NCBI GenBank assembly: GCA_026214975.1
Contig: CM047806.1
Coordinates: forward strand, 50,919,947 to 50,983,946
DNA length: 64,000 nt
Direction of reading: 5' to 3'
DNA from: Gentiana macrophylla
Lineage: Eukaryota > Streptophyta > Magnoliopsida > Gentianales > Gentianaceae
Shown: positions 1-9,939 of the stretch, piece after piece
Numbering within the stretch: position 1 is the stretch's first letter
Layout of the letters: the number at the start of each line of letters is the position of its first letter
Program-made: the position numbers and the translations under genes
The notes under the pieces: generated by a model
What the model saw: only the letters and a program-made list of their open reading frames with translations
The model's database searches: none
What the model was told of the DNA's origin: nothing

Positions 1-640
1 AAAAGTAGTTTAACTCAAGGATGAGACTAGAAGAACCAATGGCTATGAAAGCCAAGACCCTTCTAATGATCCTTAATTCAAAGACTACAATGAAACACTT
101 TAAGCTATGATCACAAACTTAAAATGCAATTAACAAAAGTTGTAAAACTCTAAGAGAAAAACTGTCAATTTAATTATAATTCAAGGTGAAAAATACATAT
201 GGTGTGCCCCTGGTGTGCCCCTCCTTTTATAGGCCAAGGACGTTGACATTTTATTTACTAGAAAATGAAAATAAAATAAGAAAATATAAAATAAAAATGA
301 ACCTAGACAACTCCTAAGTCTAGGTGAAATAGAGAAAAAGATAATTCCAAAAATAAAAAAGATCTTCAAATCACAAATTAGTACATAATCACCCAATCAG
401 ATTGATTGATTATCTACCAAAAATAAGATGAAGATTTAAGGGAACCATAAACCCTAATGGACACCTCATGCATGAACTTTTAAGTGTAGAGGGCCTTATT
501 GGACTCTTATAATATGATAAGAAATAATAAAATACAAATTACAAGCCCAAGAACTAGTAAAAGTAGGCTAAGTGGTGCCAAACCCATATTATAGCCCATT
601 GTGCTTGAAACTTGTGTTCTGTTCACTCCAGCTGCTCTAG
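1..640 (-). repeat. Probable 3' LTR / 3' untranslated end of decayed gypsy element
   Basis: This AT-rich stretch has no credible ORF. It lies directly downstream, in minus-strand sense, of the C-terminal tail of a gypsy polyprotein, where the 3' LTR is expected. A minus-strand TATA-like sequence at 221-233 fits an LTR promoter. The second LTR copy is not in the window and the left edge is cut off, so no terminal repeat can be shown. The assignment rests on position and is moderate. Confidence 0.45.
221..233 (-). promoter_or_regulatory. TATA-like box in putative LTR
   Basis: On the minus strand this reads CCTATAAAAGGAG, a good TATA box in the region expected to be the 3' LTR of the minus-strand gypsy element. 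Such boxes drive genomic RNA in LTR retrotransposons. No transcript evidence is available, and AT-rich plant DNA gives chance matches. Confidence 0.3.
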
Positions 641-658
641 CATAGCTCAATCATCATT

Positions 659-2220
659 TTAAACCTCTCGAGCTTGGATTATATTCACCAATAGTGGCTC
701 TTTTAGTGGATCTTCTTCTACTATTGATGCCTTGATATGCAACTCAACAACAAGTGTATTTAATGCTTCTTTCATCATTTTGGCTTGGAATCTGGTCACT
801 GGTCCATCTATTATCTTCAATGGATCCTTTGTAAGCTCCTTGGATGGTCCTCCATCATCCCCTCCCTCTTGAAAATGATTTGTCCTCAAATCTCCTGCAT
901 CAAATGGGGTTAAGTCTTAAACATTAAAAGTAGCACTTACATTGTATTCACCAGATTGATCCAGCTTGTAGGCATTATTATTCACTTTTGCCACAACTTG
1001 AAATGGTCCATCTCCTCTGGGTTGCAACTTGGATCTCCGTTTAATAGGAAATCTATCCCTTCGAATATGTAACCAAACCCAATCACCGGGTTCAAATAAA
1101 ACCTCTTTCCTTCCCTTGTTGTGCTGTTTGGAGTAAAAATCTGAGTTTCTCAATATTAGCTTTAATGTTTTTATGCAATGCTTTAATAGACTCGAGTCTT
1201 CTTTTCCCATCCAAGCTTTCTTTTTCTTCACAAGGTATGGGGATTAAATCAAGAGGGCTCAATGGATTAAAGCCATGCACTACTTCAAATGGTGAAAATT
1301 TAGTTTCACTATCTTGGACTCTATTATACCCAAACTCAACAAAAGGAAAACAATTTTCCCAATTTTTAAGGTTCTTTCGCATTATTGAACTAAGTAATTG
1401 TCCTAAATTCCTATCAACCACTTCCGATTTGACCATCGGTTTGGGGTGACAAATAGTAGAAAATCGTAATTTAGTACTAACTTACTCCATAAAACTATCC
1501 AAAAGTGACTCAAAATTTCACATCACGATCACTCACAATAGTACGTGGAACTCCATGCAAACGCACAACTTCTTTAAAGAATTAAATTAGCAATATATGT
1601 CGCATCATTTGTTTTGGTGTAAGCAATAAAGTGTGCCATCTTCAAAAATCTGTCCACTACCAAAAAGACCGAATCCTTACCACTTTTAGACCGTGGTAAA
1701 CCAAGAACAAAGTCAATAGAGATATCTATCCAAGGTTCATTAGGAATTGGGAGTGGTTGATACAAACCATGAGGCTGGGTTTTGGATTTAGCATGTTTAC
1801 ATGTAATGCAATGATCACAAATTCTATTAACATCCACATGCATATTAGGCCAATAAAAATGTTTTTTAGGACTACTAACGTTTTATTCATCCCAAAATGA
1901 CCATTAAACCTCCCCCGTGAGCTTCACTTACCAACAATTCTCTTATTGAACATTTAGGTATGCAAACTTGTTTACCACGAAAAAGATAACCATCATGCCT
2001 ATAAAAATCTTTAAAACCAGATTGCACATGCAGCATGTATAGAAGCAAAGTCAACATCATTATGATACAATTCCTTAATCATTTCAAACCCAAGCAGTTT
2101 AGAATCTAAAGTACTGATTAAAGTATACCTACGAGATAATGCATCAGCTACTTTATTTCCTTTACCACATTTATACCGGATAACATAAGGAAATGTTTCA
2201 ATAAATTCTACCCACTTCAT
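659..2220 (-). pseudogene. Ty3/gypsy pol, 3' half: RNase H end, integrase and C-terminal tail (broken)
   Basis: The fragments lie in pol order on the minus strand. The RNase H C-terminus is at 2011-2220 ([12 protein letters not shown]). The integrase zinc finger and first catalytic Asp are at 1574-1843 ([12 protein letters not shown], then [12 protein letters not shown]). The rest of the integrase core is at 1092-1436 (FVEFGYNR, SPFEVVHG). The integrase C-terminal domain is at 917-1231 (PGDWVWLHIRRDRFP), and the acidic tail with RTNHFQEGGDD is at 659-889. Stops and frameshifts separate the pieces, so it is dead. The sequence ends abruptly at about 2258, where another element is inserted, and resumes at about 16690 with the upstream RNase H and RT. 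The tail motif resembles chromovirus-type gypsy elements; that lineage call is inference. Confidence 0.85.
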
Positions 2221-2877
2221 ATGCCTCTTTATTTAACTTCCATTGACCCTTAAGGTGTTGAAATAGTGTCCTAAACCCAATCAGGTTGGACCGGATCCGA
2301 CCGGGTCGGATCATTTCTACTATTTCTTTATGTTTATACATATATAAAATGGCTTTTCAGTTGTCATATATATGTTCTTTTAAAGAACCAATTATGAATT
2401 GTTATATAATAACGTCCATAGTATTAAACTGTGATAGAGAAACCATGATAGGTGATTATGGTTGATGAGATACTTAAATGTCTGATACTTAAATAAGTTT
2501 GATACTAAAATGTCTCTAGGCGGATGTACTATTAAACAGGGCATTGATAGTATAAACAGGCTAGCACGTATTAGATGTCTTCTGTCTTTAAGGCAGGGAT
2601 ATATCTTCTCTATCGAAGTGTAGAGACAATTGGACTATACGTGGACGTTTATTAGAGAATGCGTACGTTAGACTGACCCACTTAGAGAATGCGGCTGTGT
2701 AATTATCCTTAAGACCGGAGTCTTCATGGCATCACGGTGTGGATTGTCATGCTTTGACACTATTGAGGTTTCCCCTAGACACGGGGCGATCATGCGGTAG
2801 TGATTGGGTGTAATACTGAAGCATGCGGAGTATACATGATTGGTCATCCGGGAATCGCGTATCCTATGATTGGGATC

Positions 2878-4557
2878 TATTGGTCCCTTGAAAAGGCTTT
2901 AGTTAAGTTTAGAGGGGGGGGGGGGGTGAATAAACTTAACACTTAAAAATTTTGGAGTTAACAAACTCAAGAACTTCAAAGAATCATTGACCGTCAATAG
3001 TCTCGCCGATCATTGAGTTTTACTGAATTTGTTGCAGCAGAATATATTTAAATTAAGCCTTATTACTTGTTGTTAAAATATGATACCAAGTATTAGATAC
3101 TCAGTAGTGTATGTATATGATTCAGTTGTTAGATTCAGTAGGTTGATGTGCTAAATATACTAAGTGCAGAATATAGATGCAGAAAGTAAGTAGGCAATTT
3201 TTATAGTGGTTCCAGGTGGTGTAATCATGTAGTCCACTCTTCTCCTGTGATGTTGGAGGTAATTCACTAGAGATTCTTGAGGTAGCTATTACAAAAATCC
3301 CCAAGTTTCTTGTCCTTCACCAATAACTATGGCTTCACAAATCGAACACTTGGAACAGTAGGATTGTCGCCCAAAGTCTTCCACTCGGTCCTTGAAGGGT
3401 AGGATTGCCTCTTCACCAGCTCCACCACAAACAACAGTCCTTGACACAAATATGCTTCACTGTCTTCAGCACATTCCTTGTAAAAGAAGGATTGAATCAA
3501 GTAAGTGATTCAGCTTTCAGCAGCTTGAACAGGATGATATGATCAGCAGCTTGAGGTCTTCAAGTGTGTAAACTTGATGTAGCTTGAAAACAGATTACAC
3601 TTGAAGAATTTTACTGGATCAGTAGCTTTAAGCTCAATAGGGTCAGCAGGGTGAATTCTTGATAAAAATCTGAAGCTCAAGATTATACTTTGTTTTTCTC
3701 TCAGAAATCATCATCTGTATCTGAATTAAGAGTCCTCTGTTTATAGGTAGGAATCCTTGTGACTTATGTTTGAAATTCAAACATAGCCGCTTTGCATTTG
3801 TCCTATTTGACTTGCTTTTATCATGTTTCATAGTAATCGACATCGCTCGTAATGCTTTTTCACGCTTTACTGATCATCCACCCTTTTGGTTAAAGCTCTG
3901 TTTCTTTCCAACGTCCATTTCATCTTAACCATTGATTTGTTTGATAAAATCAGAGGTTGTTAGTTGTCCCTTTCTTTGCAATCTTCCAATGTAACCTTTA
4001 AATAATTTGGAATATATATATCAGCAGGTTCCTGAGGGTATTAGTCTGCTGAAATATATATATAAGTCAGCCAATCCAAGTTGTTGTGTTTATTAAAACA
4101 CTTCAGCTGACTTTTCTTATATCTAACTTTTTATTATGAAGTTAGATTACACCATTTTGAATATAACTAAGTTCCAATCACCACTTAACTTGTGGAACTT
4201 AGATCTTGTGCACAAGGTATATGTAATCAGTTTAGGTCATCACTGCCTTCCCTAAATTCTGATTCCATATCCTTGACTTTAAGTACTAAGTTTGATCCCT
4301 TATCCTTCAATAACTGAGTTTGAACCCTTAGCCTTCAGTCTTCAGTAGATTCCTATACTAGTCTACTGACCTATGTACTCATCGATCTAGACAAAGTCCG
4401 ATAATAGTTAATGACTGGGCCATAAAGGCTTGTTTGATACAACCTATACAAAGATCAAACTCTAACAAACCTATACATTTGATCTAGACATCTTTTTGCC
4501 TTTGCTCTATAACAGCTAGTCTGGCACTCATCACTAAAACTTAAAATAAGTCCAACA
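2878..4557 (-). repeat. 3' LTR of the copia derivative
   Basis: This 1680-bp LTR begins on the minus strand with TGTTGGACTTATTTTAAG. It ends in GGGACCAATA, where the expected terminal CA has mutated to TA. It is homologous over its full length to the solo LTR at 39752-41468. A G-tract near 2913 gives eleven consecutive G, shorter in the other copy. Confidence 0.85.
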
Positions 4558-4574
4558 ATTTCCCCCTTTTTGGT
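4558..4574 (-). other. Polypurine tract
   Basis: On the minus strand this reads CAAAAAGGGGGAAATT and abuts the start of the 3' LTR. That is the position and composition of a plus-strand primer for reverse transcription, and it fixes the element on the minus strand. Confidence 0.75.
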
Positions 4575-4721
4575 GATGATGCCAATACCCTCCTTACAGC
4601 ATAGCAAAAAGATTAAAAACAAAAACAGAACAAATATAGTCATTTCTCATTATAATCAGTTGTTCAAAAGTATTACAGTCTAGATTCAGCAAAAGTAAAA
4701 TGCATGTGTAAGTATGCTGAT

Positions 4722-5246
4722 CTAGTGTCTTCTTTCTCTTTCTCCTCTTTCCTTTTCTTGCTGCTCAGAATAAGCTCTTATCTCTCTAACCATTTCTCTC
4801 ATCCATTCATTTTCAATAAGAGAGAAATCAATGTGAGGATTCACTTCTTTCCACCATTTCCATGCCTCAGGTAGAGTAAGGTTGATCTGATGTACTCTAA
4901 AGCCTAAACGCATGTATACTTCTTTGAATTCCTTTTGTGATTCCTTTGTATTGGTGGTAGGAAGACTTCTTCCACCTCTGCCACCTCTTCCACCCCTTCC
5001 ACATCTATGTGCAGCTCTTAAGGCTTTAACCCTTGCTTCCCATAACTTGAGTCCCAGAAAAGAATTTAGTCCCTCATGGAAACCCTTGTCATGGTAAGGT
5101 CTTCTCTTGTTGTTGTACAGCTTCTTATATTCTCTGAGAAGATCATCAGTGAGTGGAAGTCTGCCAGGTGCAGGTTCTCTGAAAGCATTGGTGTCAGCTT
5201 CCCATCTTTTCTTATCAAAAATCCTAGCAACCTCTTTTGCTATCAT
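4722..5246 (-). pseudogene. C-terminal part of copia accessory (env-like) ORF
   Basis: This 174-residue reading frame begins MIAKEVARIFDKKRWEAD. It has a basic centre with a glycine/arginine stretch (GRGGRGGRGG at about residues 83-92) and a segment rich in Trp and acidic residues (PEAWKWWKEVN). No catalytic motif of gag or pol is visible. It sits between the lost pol and the polypurine tract, where SIRE/Maximus elements carry an extra ORF. It is probably the last piece of a longer ORF that also covered 5485-7188, now split by stops. Its function is unknown; env-like is a positional label only. Confidence 0.5.
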
Positions 5247-5484
5247 TGTTTGGCTCTCTTCCCCTTATTGAAATCATCAACAAACGGGACAAAGAAAGCC
5301 ATGAACACTCTCCTGGTGATTACTTAGATTGTTCATTGACCCTCCATAATTTCTGCTCGTGTCAACCGCAGAATCCTTTCTTGCATGGTTTGTTCCAAAG
5401 AGATTGATCCTCTCGTTGAACTTAGGATCTAATCCAAAGCAGTTGAAGTGTTCCAAATAGCCTCACTTCAGCAGTTTGGGTGCC

Positions 5485-6009
5485 TCAAAGAAGTTTATCA
5501 AGTTTTCGGTGTATGGCTTCAAGTTGATCTTTCAGAAACTTCTCCTTCATTGTATTTCCTTGTCTGATCCCCTTTACATCCAGAGCAAGGTCAGCAAGAG
5601 CATACTGAGTGGAGGTAATATTGGAGGCAACTGTTTCTGTAGTCCTCCCTCTATTTTCCACTAAATTCATCAAATCTTCAAACCTCTACTCTTGCCTGTC
5701 CAGTTGAGTTCTTAGCCTTGTAATGTTATTTCTGACAGTCCTCAACTCATCCAAAATCTCTGCTGGTACTCCACCAGCCATTCCTCCAGCCATATGTCCA
5801 GCAGCCTCATCAGCAGGCTCTTCAACATTGTATTGTGCCCTTAGTCTGCTGACAACCATGGCTCTACTCATGTCCCTTCCAGCAGGGGCAGGTCCTTCTT
5901 CAATCATAGCACCAAGAATTTCTTCCATTATAGGATCTTGTGTAGGTTCCTCAAAGATAGGTACAAATGCCTGTTGTGGTTCATCAGCAATATGTTCTTC
6001 TTCAGGCAC
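5485..6009 (-). pseudogene. Middle part of copia accessory ORF, coiled-coil-like
   Basis: Two minus-strand frames, 5686-6009 and 5485-5673, are almost contiguous. The first is acidic, with an Ala/Gly/Met-rich repeat (AAGHMAGGMAGG), and ends in EILDELRTVRNNITRLRTQLD, which has heptad spacing. The second (LDVKGIRQGN to QLEAIHRKLDKLL) also looks like a coiled coil. These features match the position of the accessory ORF of SIRE-type elements. The breaks show it is not expressed as one protein. Confidence 0.45.
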
Positions 6010-6426
6010 TTGAACATCCTCATCACTGTAGTCATATTCCAGCAGCTATTCATCTTCATCAATAACAAAGATCTCACGACCATCTTTCCTCGCAGTGGAC
6101 TTTTCTCCAACAGCTCCACTACAAAGAGCTGCTCTTCAACTACAACAGGGTTTTCTCCAAACCCATAGATAGTTCCAACCTATGTCCAGGTGTTGTCTCG
6201 ATCCTCAAGAACTTGTGTACCTCCTATTCCAACCATTGTTCAGGTGTTGTCTGATCCTCAGCAGCCTGAACCTCCTCAACAATCAGTGGTGATTCTTCAA
6301 ATCCCATCACCATATCCAATCTCTGTGCTACCACTGTTTGTTCCTCAGTGATCAGTATTCTATGACAAGAATTGCAGGGAATTCAGCCATATTATCTCTT
6401 TGAAATTCCCTAACATCAGCAATCCT

Positions 6427-7188
6427 TCATAGAAAATTGGCGGTTTTGGATAGATTATCCTGAGTATCAATCCAGTCTTGATATTGAGCTGAATCCTCAG
6501 AACTGATATCAGGTTCACTATGATCAGTAACCCTCTCATCATCCAAATATTCAGTCTGCTGATCTTCAGTAAGTGCAGCAGACTCTTCAACGAAGACAGT
6601 ATCTATCTCTCCAACCACCCTGTTTGCACCAACATGTATTCCCTCATTGATTTGTGCCTCCAGATCATCCATGGTAAGATCCTCCAGATCCTCCTCCATT
6701 TGACTAGTCTGCTGGCCCTCAGCAGACCTACCAGTATCAGTGGACTGTTGTATATTTGGTTCATTAATCAAAGCAGTCCCACTGATTTCTCCTGGACCAG
6801 AGGGATGATCATCACCAAAGTCAGATGATGATGAGTCATCACTGTCTGATTCATCTCTGGGATCTCTGAACTTGATACTCTCTTCCTTCTTTTGCTCATA
6901 AAAAAGATCCATCAATCTTGATTCTAACAAAGAGGTATCAACCAGATCCAACAAACTTTCCACTCCCAACTTCTCAAAAGCCCATTCCTCAAAATTTGTC
7001 ATTGGTTCTCCAAGAAATGGCTTTTGTCTTTTATAGAACCCAAACTTCCATTGAAAGTAGTTTGCAACCGTGAGGGAGTTTAGGATCAACATATCCTTCT
7101 TTCTTCTTTTTCCCCTTCCTTTAAAATGGCATGGTTGGCCTTCTGGGAGCAGTTTGAGTACCTTGCTGACCTCAAAAGGTCTTAACAA
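6427..7188 (-). pseudogene. N-terminal part of copia accessory ORF, acidic
   Basis: This open frame of 253 codons starts MLRPFEVSKVLKLLPEG and has a basic patch (KGRGKRRKKD). From about residue 110 it becomes very acidic and Ser-rich (DESDSDDSSSSDFGDD). No gag zinc knuckle, protease, RT or integrase motif is present. It lies farthest upstream among the three fragments between the deletion junction and the polypurine tract. I do not recognise a function. Confidence 0.45.
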
Positions 7189-7618
7189 GTAAGTTAAGAG
7201 TTTCTTCCACAGATGCTTCTAGGTCAGTAGGTTCTTCAGGTTGAACATTTGTACCTACCACCTCCATCTACTCCACACCGGGTTCCCCGACTTACATGCT
7301 CATCTCAGCAAGGTTAGCAGCAGATCGCTTCTTCCCCGAACTATTGCAGTAACTTGCGTGGTCTTGTACCAATGTTTCAACTTCCACAAGAGTGTGGACT
7401 CAATAGTTTGATGTGGTTCTTCAACAAGTTGCTCAACAACAACCTGTGCAGCTTCAGTAGGCTCAGCAGCCTTTAAAGGAAATGATTCAACAATTTCTTC
7501 AAGAAAGGCTCAGTTTAGCAACATTGTGATTCTCCAAGAGTTGCTCAACAACAACCTCTACTATCTCAGTAGGCTTAATAGTTGTTAGGGGCTGAGCTTC
7601 AATAGCCTCTTCTTCTTA

Positions 7619-7653
7619 CGCACTCATCACTAAAACTTAAAATAAGTCCAACA
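7619..7653 (-). repeat. 35-bp remnant of the 5' LTR
   Basis: This stretch repeats the first 35 bp of the LTR whose other copy ends at 4557, with at most one mismatch. It abuts the right-hand GGATC duplication. The sequence directly to its left is accessory-ORF sequence, so everything from LTR base 36 through gag and pol is deleted. Confidence 0.8.
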
Positions 7654-8198
7654 GGATCGAATATCCGAAATGGCCTTTTTATAAGGAATGTCTAGCTCTC
7701 GTGAATCTTTGCAAAGTGGGAGTAAATGAGTTACTTCGAGAGAGCATGATATCCAGATTATAAGATACGGTCGTTAATGTTTGACACTCGACATACGACG
7801 GTATGGATATTATTACAGCGATAGGATTGTAAGTTACACGGTAACTATTTCACATGAAAGGTAGTAGTCATTGCATTTGACTCTTCCGATGATTAGGGAT
7901 CACGGTGTGTTGCTAGACGCTATCCCGTGATCTTTAGGTATGAAGGGCATTTTAGTAAATTGCACTTTGTGCTTACGGCCAACATATTCGGAAGCCTATC
8001 GGGTCACACACATATGAACATCTAGCTGGATTAAAATGTGGTTATAGTTGATGACCAAATAAGGAAAGAATTTATCTCGTACTATAAATGTTATAGTGGT
8101 AAATTAATATGGTGGTATTTATTTATTGTGAATAAATATAATACAAGATATTAATTATGTTGATTAATTAAATATACACATAATTTATGTGTAGGTTG

Positions 8199-8199
<1 letters not shown>

Positions 8200-8270
<71 letters not shown>
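8200..8270. repeat. (TA)n microsatellite
   Basis: Uninterrupted alternating A/T of about 71 bp inside the left LTR. The equivalent site in the right LTR (15698-15801) has a longer tract broken by G. Confidence 0.95.
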
Positions 8271-8273
<3 letters not shown>

Positions 8274-8429
8274 ATACATGTATTTTGCAAATTAATTGAT
8301 CATAGTATTATATTAATTAAAAAGAATATTTGAAGCCAATATTTGGCTATATAACATACATTGAAGTGTATAAGATACAATTTGATTGTGCAATTTAATT
8401 AATTATATATATATATATATTAATATTAG

Positions 8430-8432
<3 letters not shown>

Positions 8433-8520
<88 letters not shown>
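8433..8520. repeat. (TA)n microsatellite
   Basis: A second alternating A/T tract of about 88 bp with one C interruption, in the left LTR only. At the matching place in the right LTR (about 15950) there is ordinary AT-rich sequence, so this tract expanded after insertion. Confidence 0.95.
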
Positions 8521-9221
8521 TAGTTAGCACATGTGTGTTGTACATATATATAAGATATACATGTTCACACTTGTAATGGCTATATATTTATATAGATTTA
8601 TTTGTAATATATATATGTGATATATACACATGTGTAAATTGATTTATGGTAATATAATAAAGATAGTCAATATTAGATATTGACAATATCTTGGAAATAT
8701 TCAATATAAGATAATGACAATATCCTAGATTTATTTAATATAAGATATTATAATAAATGAGATAAATCAATCAATTATATTTTCCTTATTTTATTGGGAA
8801 AAAAGGTTTTCTTCTCCTCCACTCATATTTGGGGCGCCACTTTGCCAATAAAAAGGAAGTGGGTGTCAATGTTCTTTTCAGACATCACAATTCCAAGAAC
8901 TAATAGTTCTTGTGTAAAATGTAGAGCGCCCCATGTAGAGTTGGAGAGAGGAAAATGGCCGGTCTAGAACCGGATTTTTCCAATAGAAATCCATGATGGG
9001 ATTCCAGTGGGTGTTCGTGTGGACTAGCCAGAGAGTCCGAACACTTGGCGGCTCTATGCAGAACTACTCTCCTTAGACGGTCAAAGCGTCGATCTTTTGG
9101 ATCAACCAAGGTAACCACCGTCTACTAGCTTATTTGTTTATTGCTTAAACGAAGTCGATCTTGGTTAAAATGAAATAAAATTTTAAATTCACTGCATTCC
9201 CGCGTAGATTTCCCAAAGCAA

Positions 9222-9237
9222 TTGGTATCGAGAGAGC
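9222..9237 (+). other. Primer-binding-like site
   Basis: TTGGTATCGAGAGAGC lies one base after the left LTR and resembles the initiator tRNA-Met site TGGTATCAGAGC common in plant LTR elements. It fixes plus-strand orientation. Two changes from the usual core may lower its function. Confidence 0.65.
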
Positions 9238-9357
9238 TTGAGTTTAAGCAATAAGCATGTTATTTTGCGTGAGTTAATTTTATCGTTTTAAATCACGTAA
9301 TTAAAAGATGAAAGATTTTTATTCGTAAAGTGATACATGAAAAGAAAAAGGAAAAAC

Positions 9358-9440
9358 GGATCGGTGGTGCTCGCCCGATCGGCGCGGCGGCCGGTCGGGC
9401 GGCGGCGGCAAAGAGTGGCAACTCGCCGCCGGTCGATTGA
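9358..9440 (+). other. GC-rich island in the leader
   Basis: In a region otherwise well over 60 percent A+T, this stretch is mostly G and C, with repeated CGG/GCC and the self-complementary core GCGGCGGCCGGTCGGGCGGC. It lies 120 bp inside the element, in the leader. It may be a structured RNA segment; no coding frame is evident. Confidence 0.6.
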
Positions 9441-9640
9441 CCGTCAATGCTTTGGCGGATCTCCAAAATTTTGTTTTGTGTATTTTGTGATTCAATATGG
9501 TTCATAGTTGTGATTGGTAATTCATCCTTTGTTTAGTTGTTTACATGTGGCTAATCAATGGTTCAAATAGTTTAGTATTGGGATGCCACATGGCATTAAA
9601 ATAATAATGACTTTTCCAAACTTTTTTGAATAAAGCCAGA

Positions 9641-9917
9641 CTCTTTCCAAATATTTGATTTGGGAAAGAGCTTAGGCTCAGCCACTTCCAAAATTTTGAT
9701 TTTGAAAGTGGCCACCTAAACCAAAATTATTTGGCCTTTCCAAATATTTGATTTGGAATAGTCTCAGCTCTTTTCAGATATTTGATTTGTAAAAGGCTTA
9801 GCCAGCCACTTCCAAAATTTTGATTGTGGAAATGGCTGTGCCTAAACCAAATTTGGTTTAGGAAGATGTCTTTTGGTTTAGAAACCAAAGGCATCCTTTT
9901 GATTACGAATCAAAAGG
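9641..9917 (+). repeat. Array of eight consecutive short hairpins
   Basis: Eight inverted repeats follow one another: 9641-9670, 9681-9712, 9737-9758, 9767-9797, 9804-9836, 9841-9862, 9865-9894 and 9895-9917. The sixth, CCTAAACCAAATTTGGTTTAGG, is a perfect 22-bp palindrome; the last is CCTTTTGATT-ACG-AATCAAAAGG. The first five share two alternating types, with loops near ATTTG or TTTTG. The array lies in the element's leader, 420 bp after the primer site, where retroelement packaging or dimerisation signals are often found. A role is inference; the repeats themselves are direct observation. Confidence 0.75.
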
Positions 9918-9939
9918 AAAGAAACAAAAGAGACATAAT

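Larger units (their letters stand above)
2878..7653 (-). mobile_element. Copia-type (SIRE/Maximus-like) deletion derivative with 5-bp target duplication
   Basis: The element is flanked by GGATC at 2873-2877 and 7654-7658, and the uninterrupted host sequence is seen in the other LTR near 15150. On the minus strand it has a complete 3' LTR (2878-4557), a polypurine tract (4558-4574), a degenerate coding region (4722-7188) and only the first 35 bp of its 5' LTR (7619-7653). The rest of the 5' LTR, gag and pol are missing. Because both ends and the target duplication survive, the loss was internal and followed insertion, or the element inserted already deleted. The long LTR and extra ORFs between pol and the polypurine tract suggest the SIRE/Maximus lineage; this is inference. 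Confidence 0.8.
2259..9220 (+). repeat. 5' LTR of the LARD-like element, split by nested insertion
   Basis: LTR sequence covers 2259-2877 and 7659-9220, about 2.18 kb once the nested element and one target duplication are removed. It aligns with 14526-16677 along its length. Both copies share the start, the block around CATGATTGGTC, the AT microsatellites and the end near the CCGATCTTTTGG-like segment. Many substitutions and small indels separate the copies, so the insertion is not recent. The right part contains long (TA)n tracts. Confidence 0.8.

Noticed and set aside
181..396. 71-codon minus-strand ORF, Phe/Ile-rich
   Set aside because: It reads AT-rich LTR-like DNA, has no family resemblance and covers the TATA-like site.
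2254..2258. Target duplication for the LARD-like element
   Set aside because: Bases before 2259 (GGTGT) do not match those after 16677 (TAACG), even allowing small shifts.
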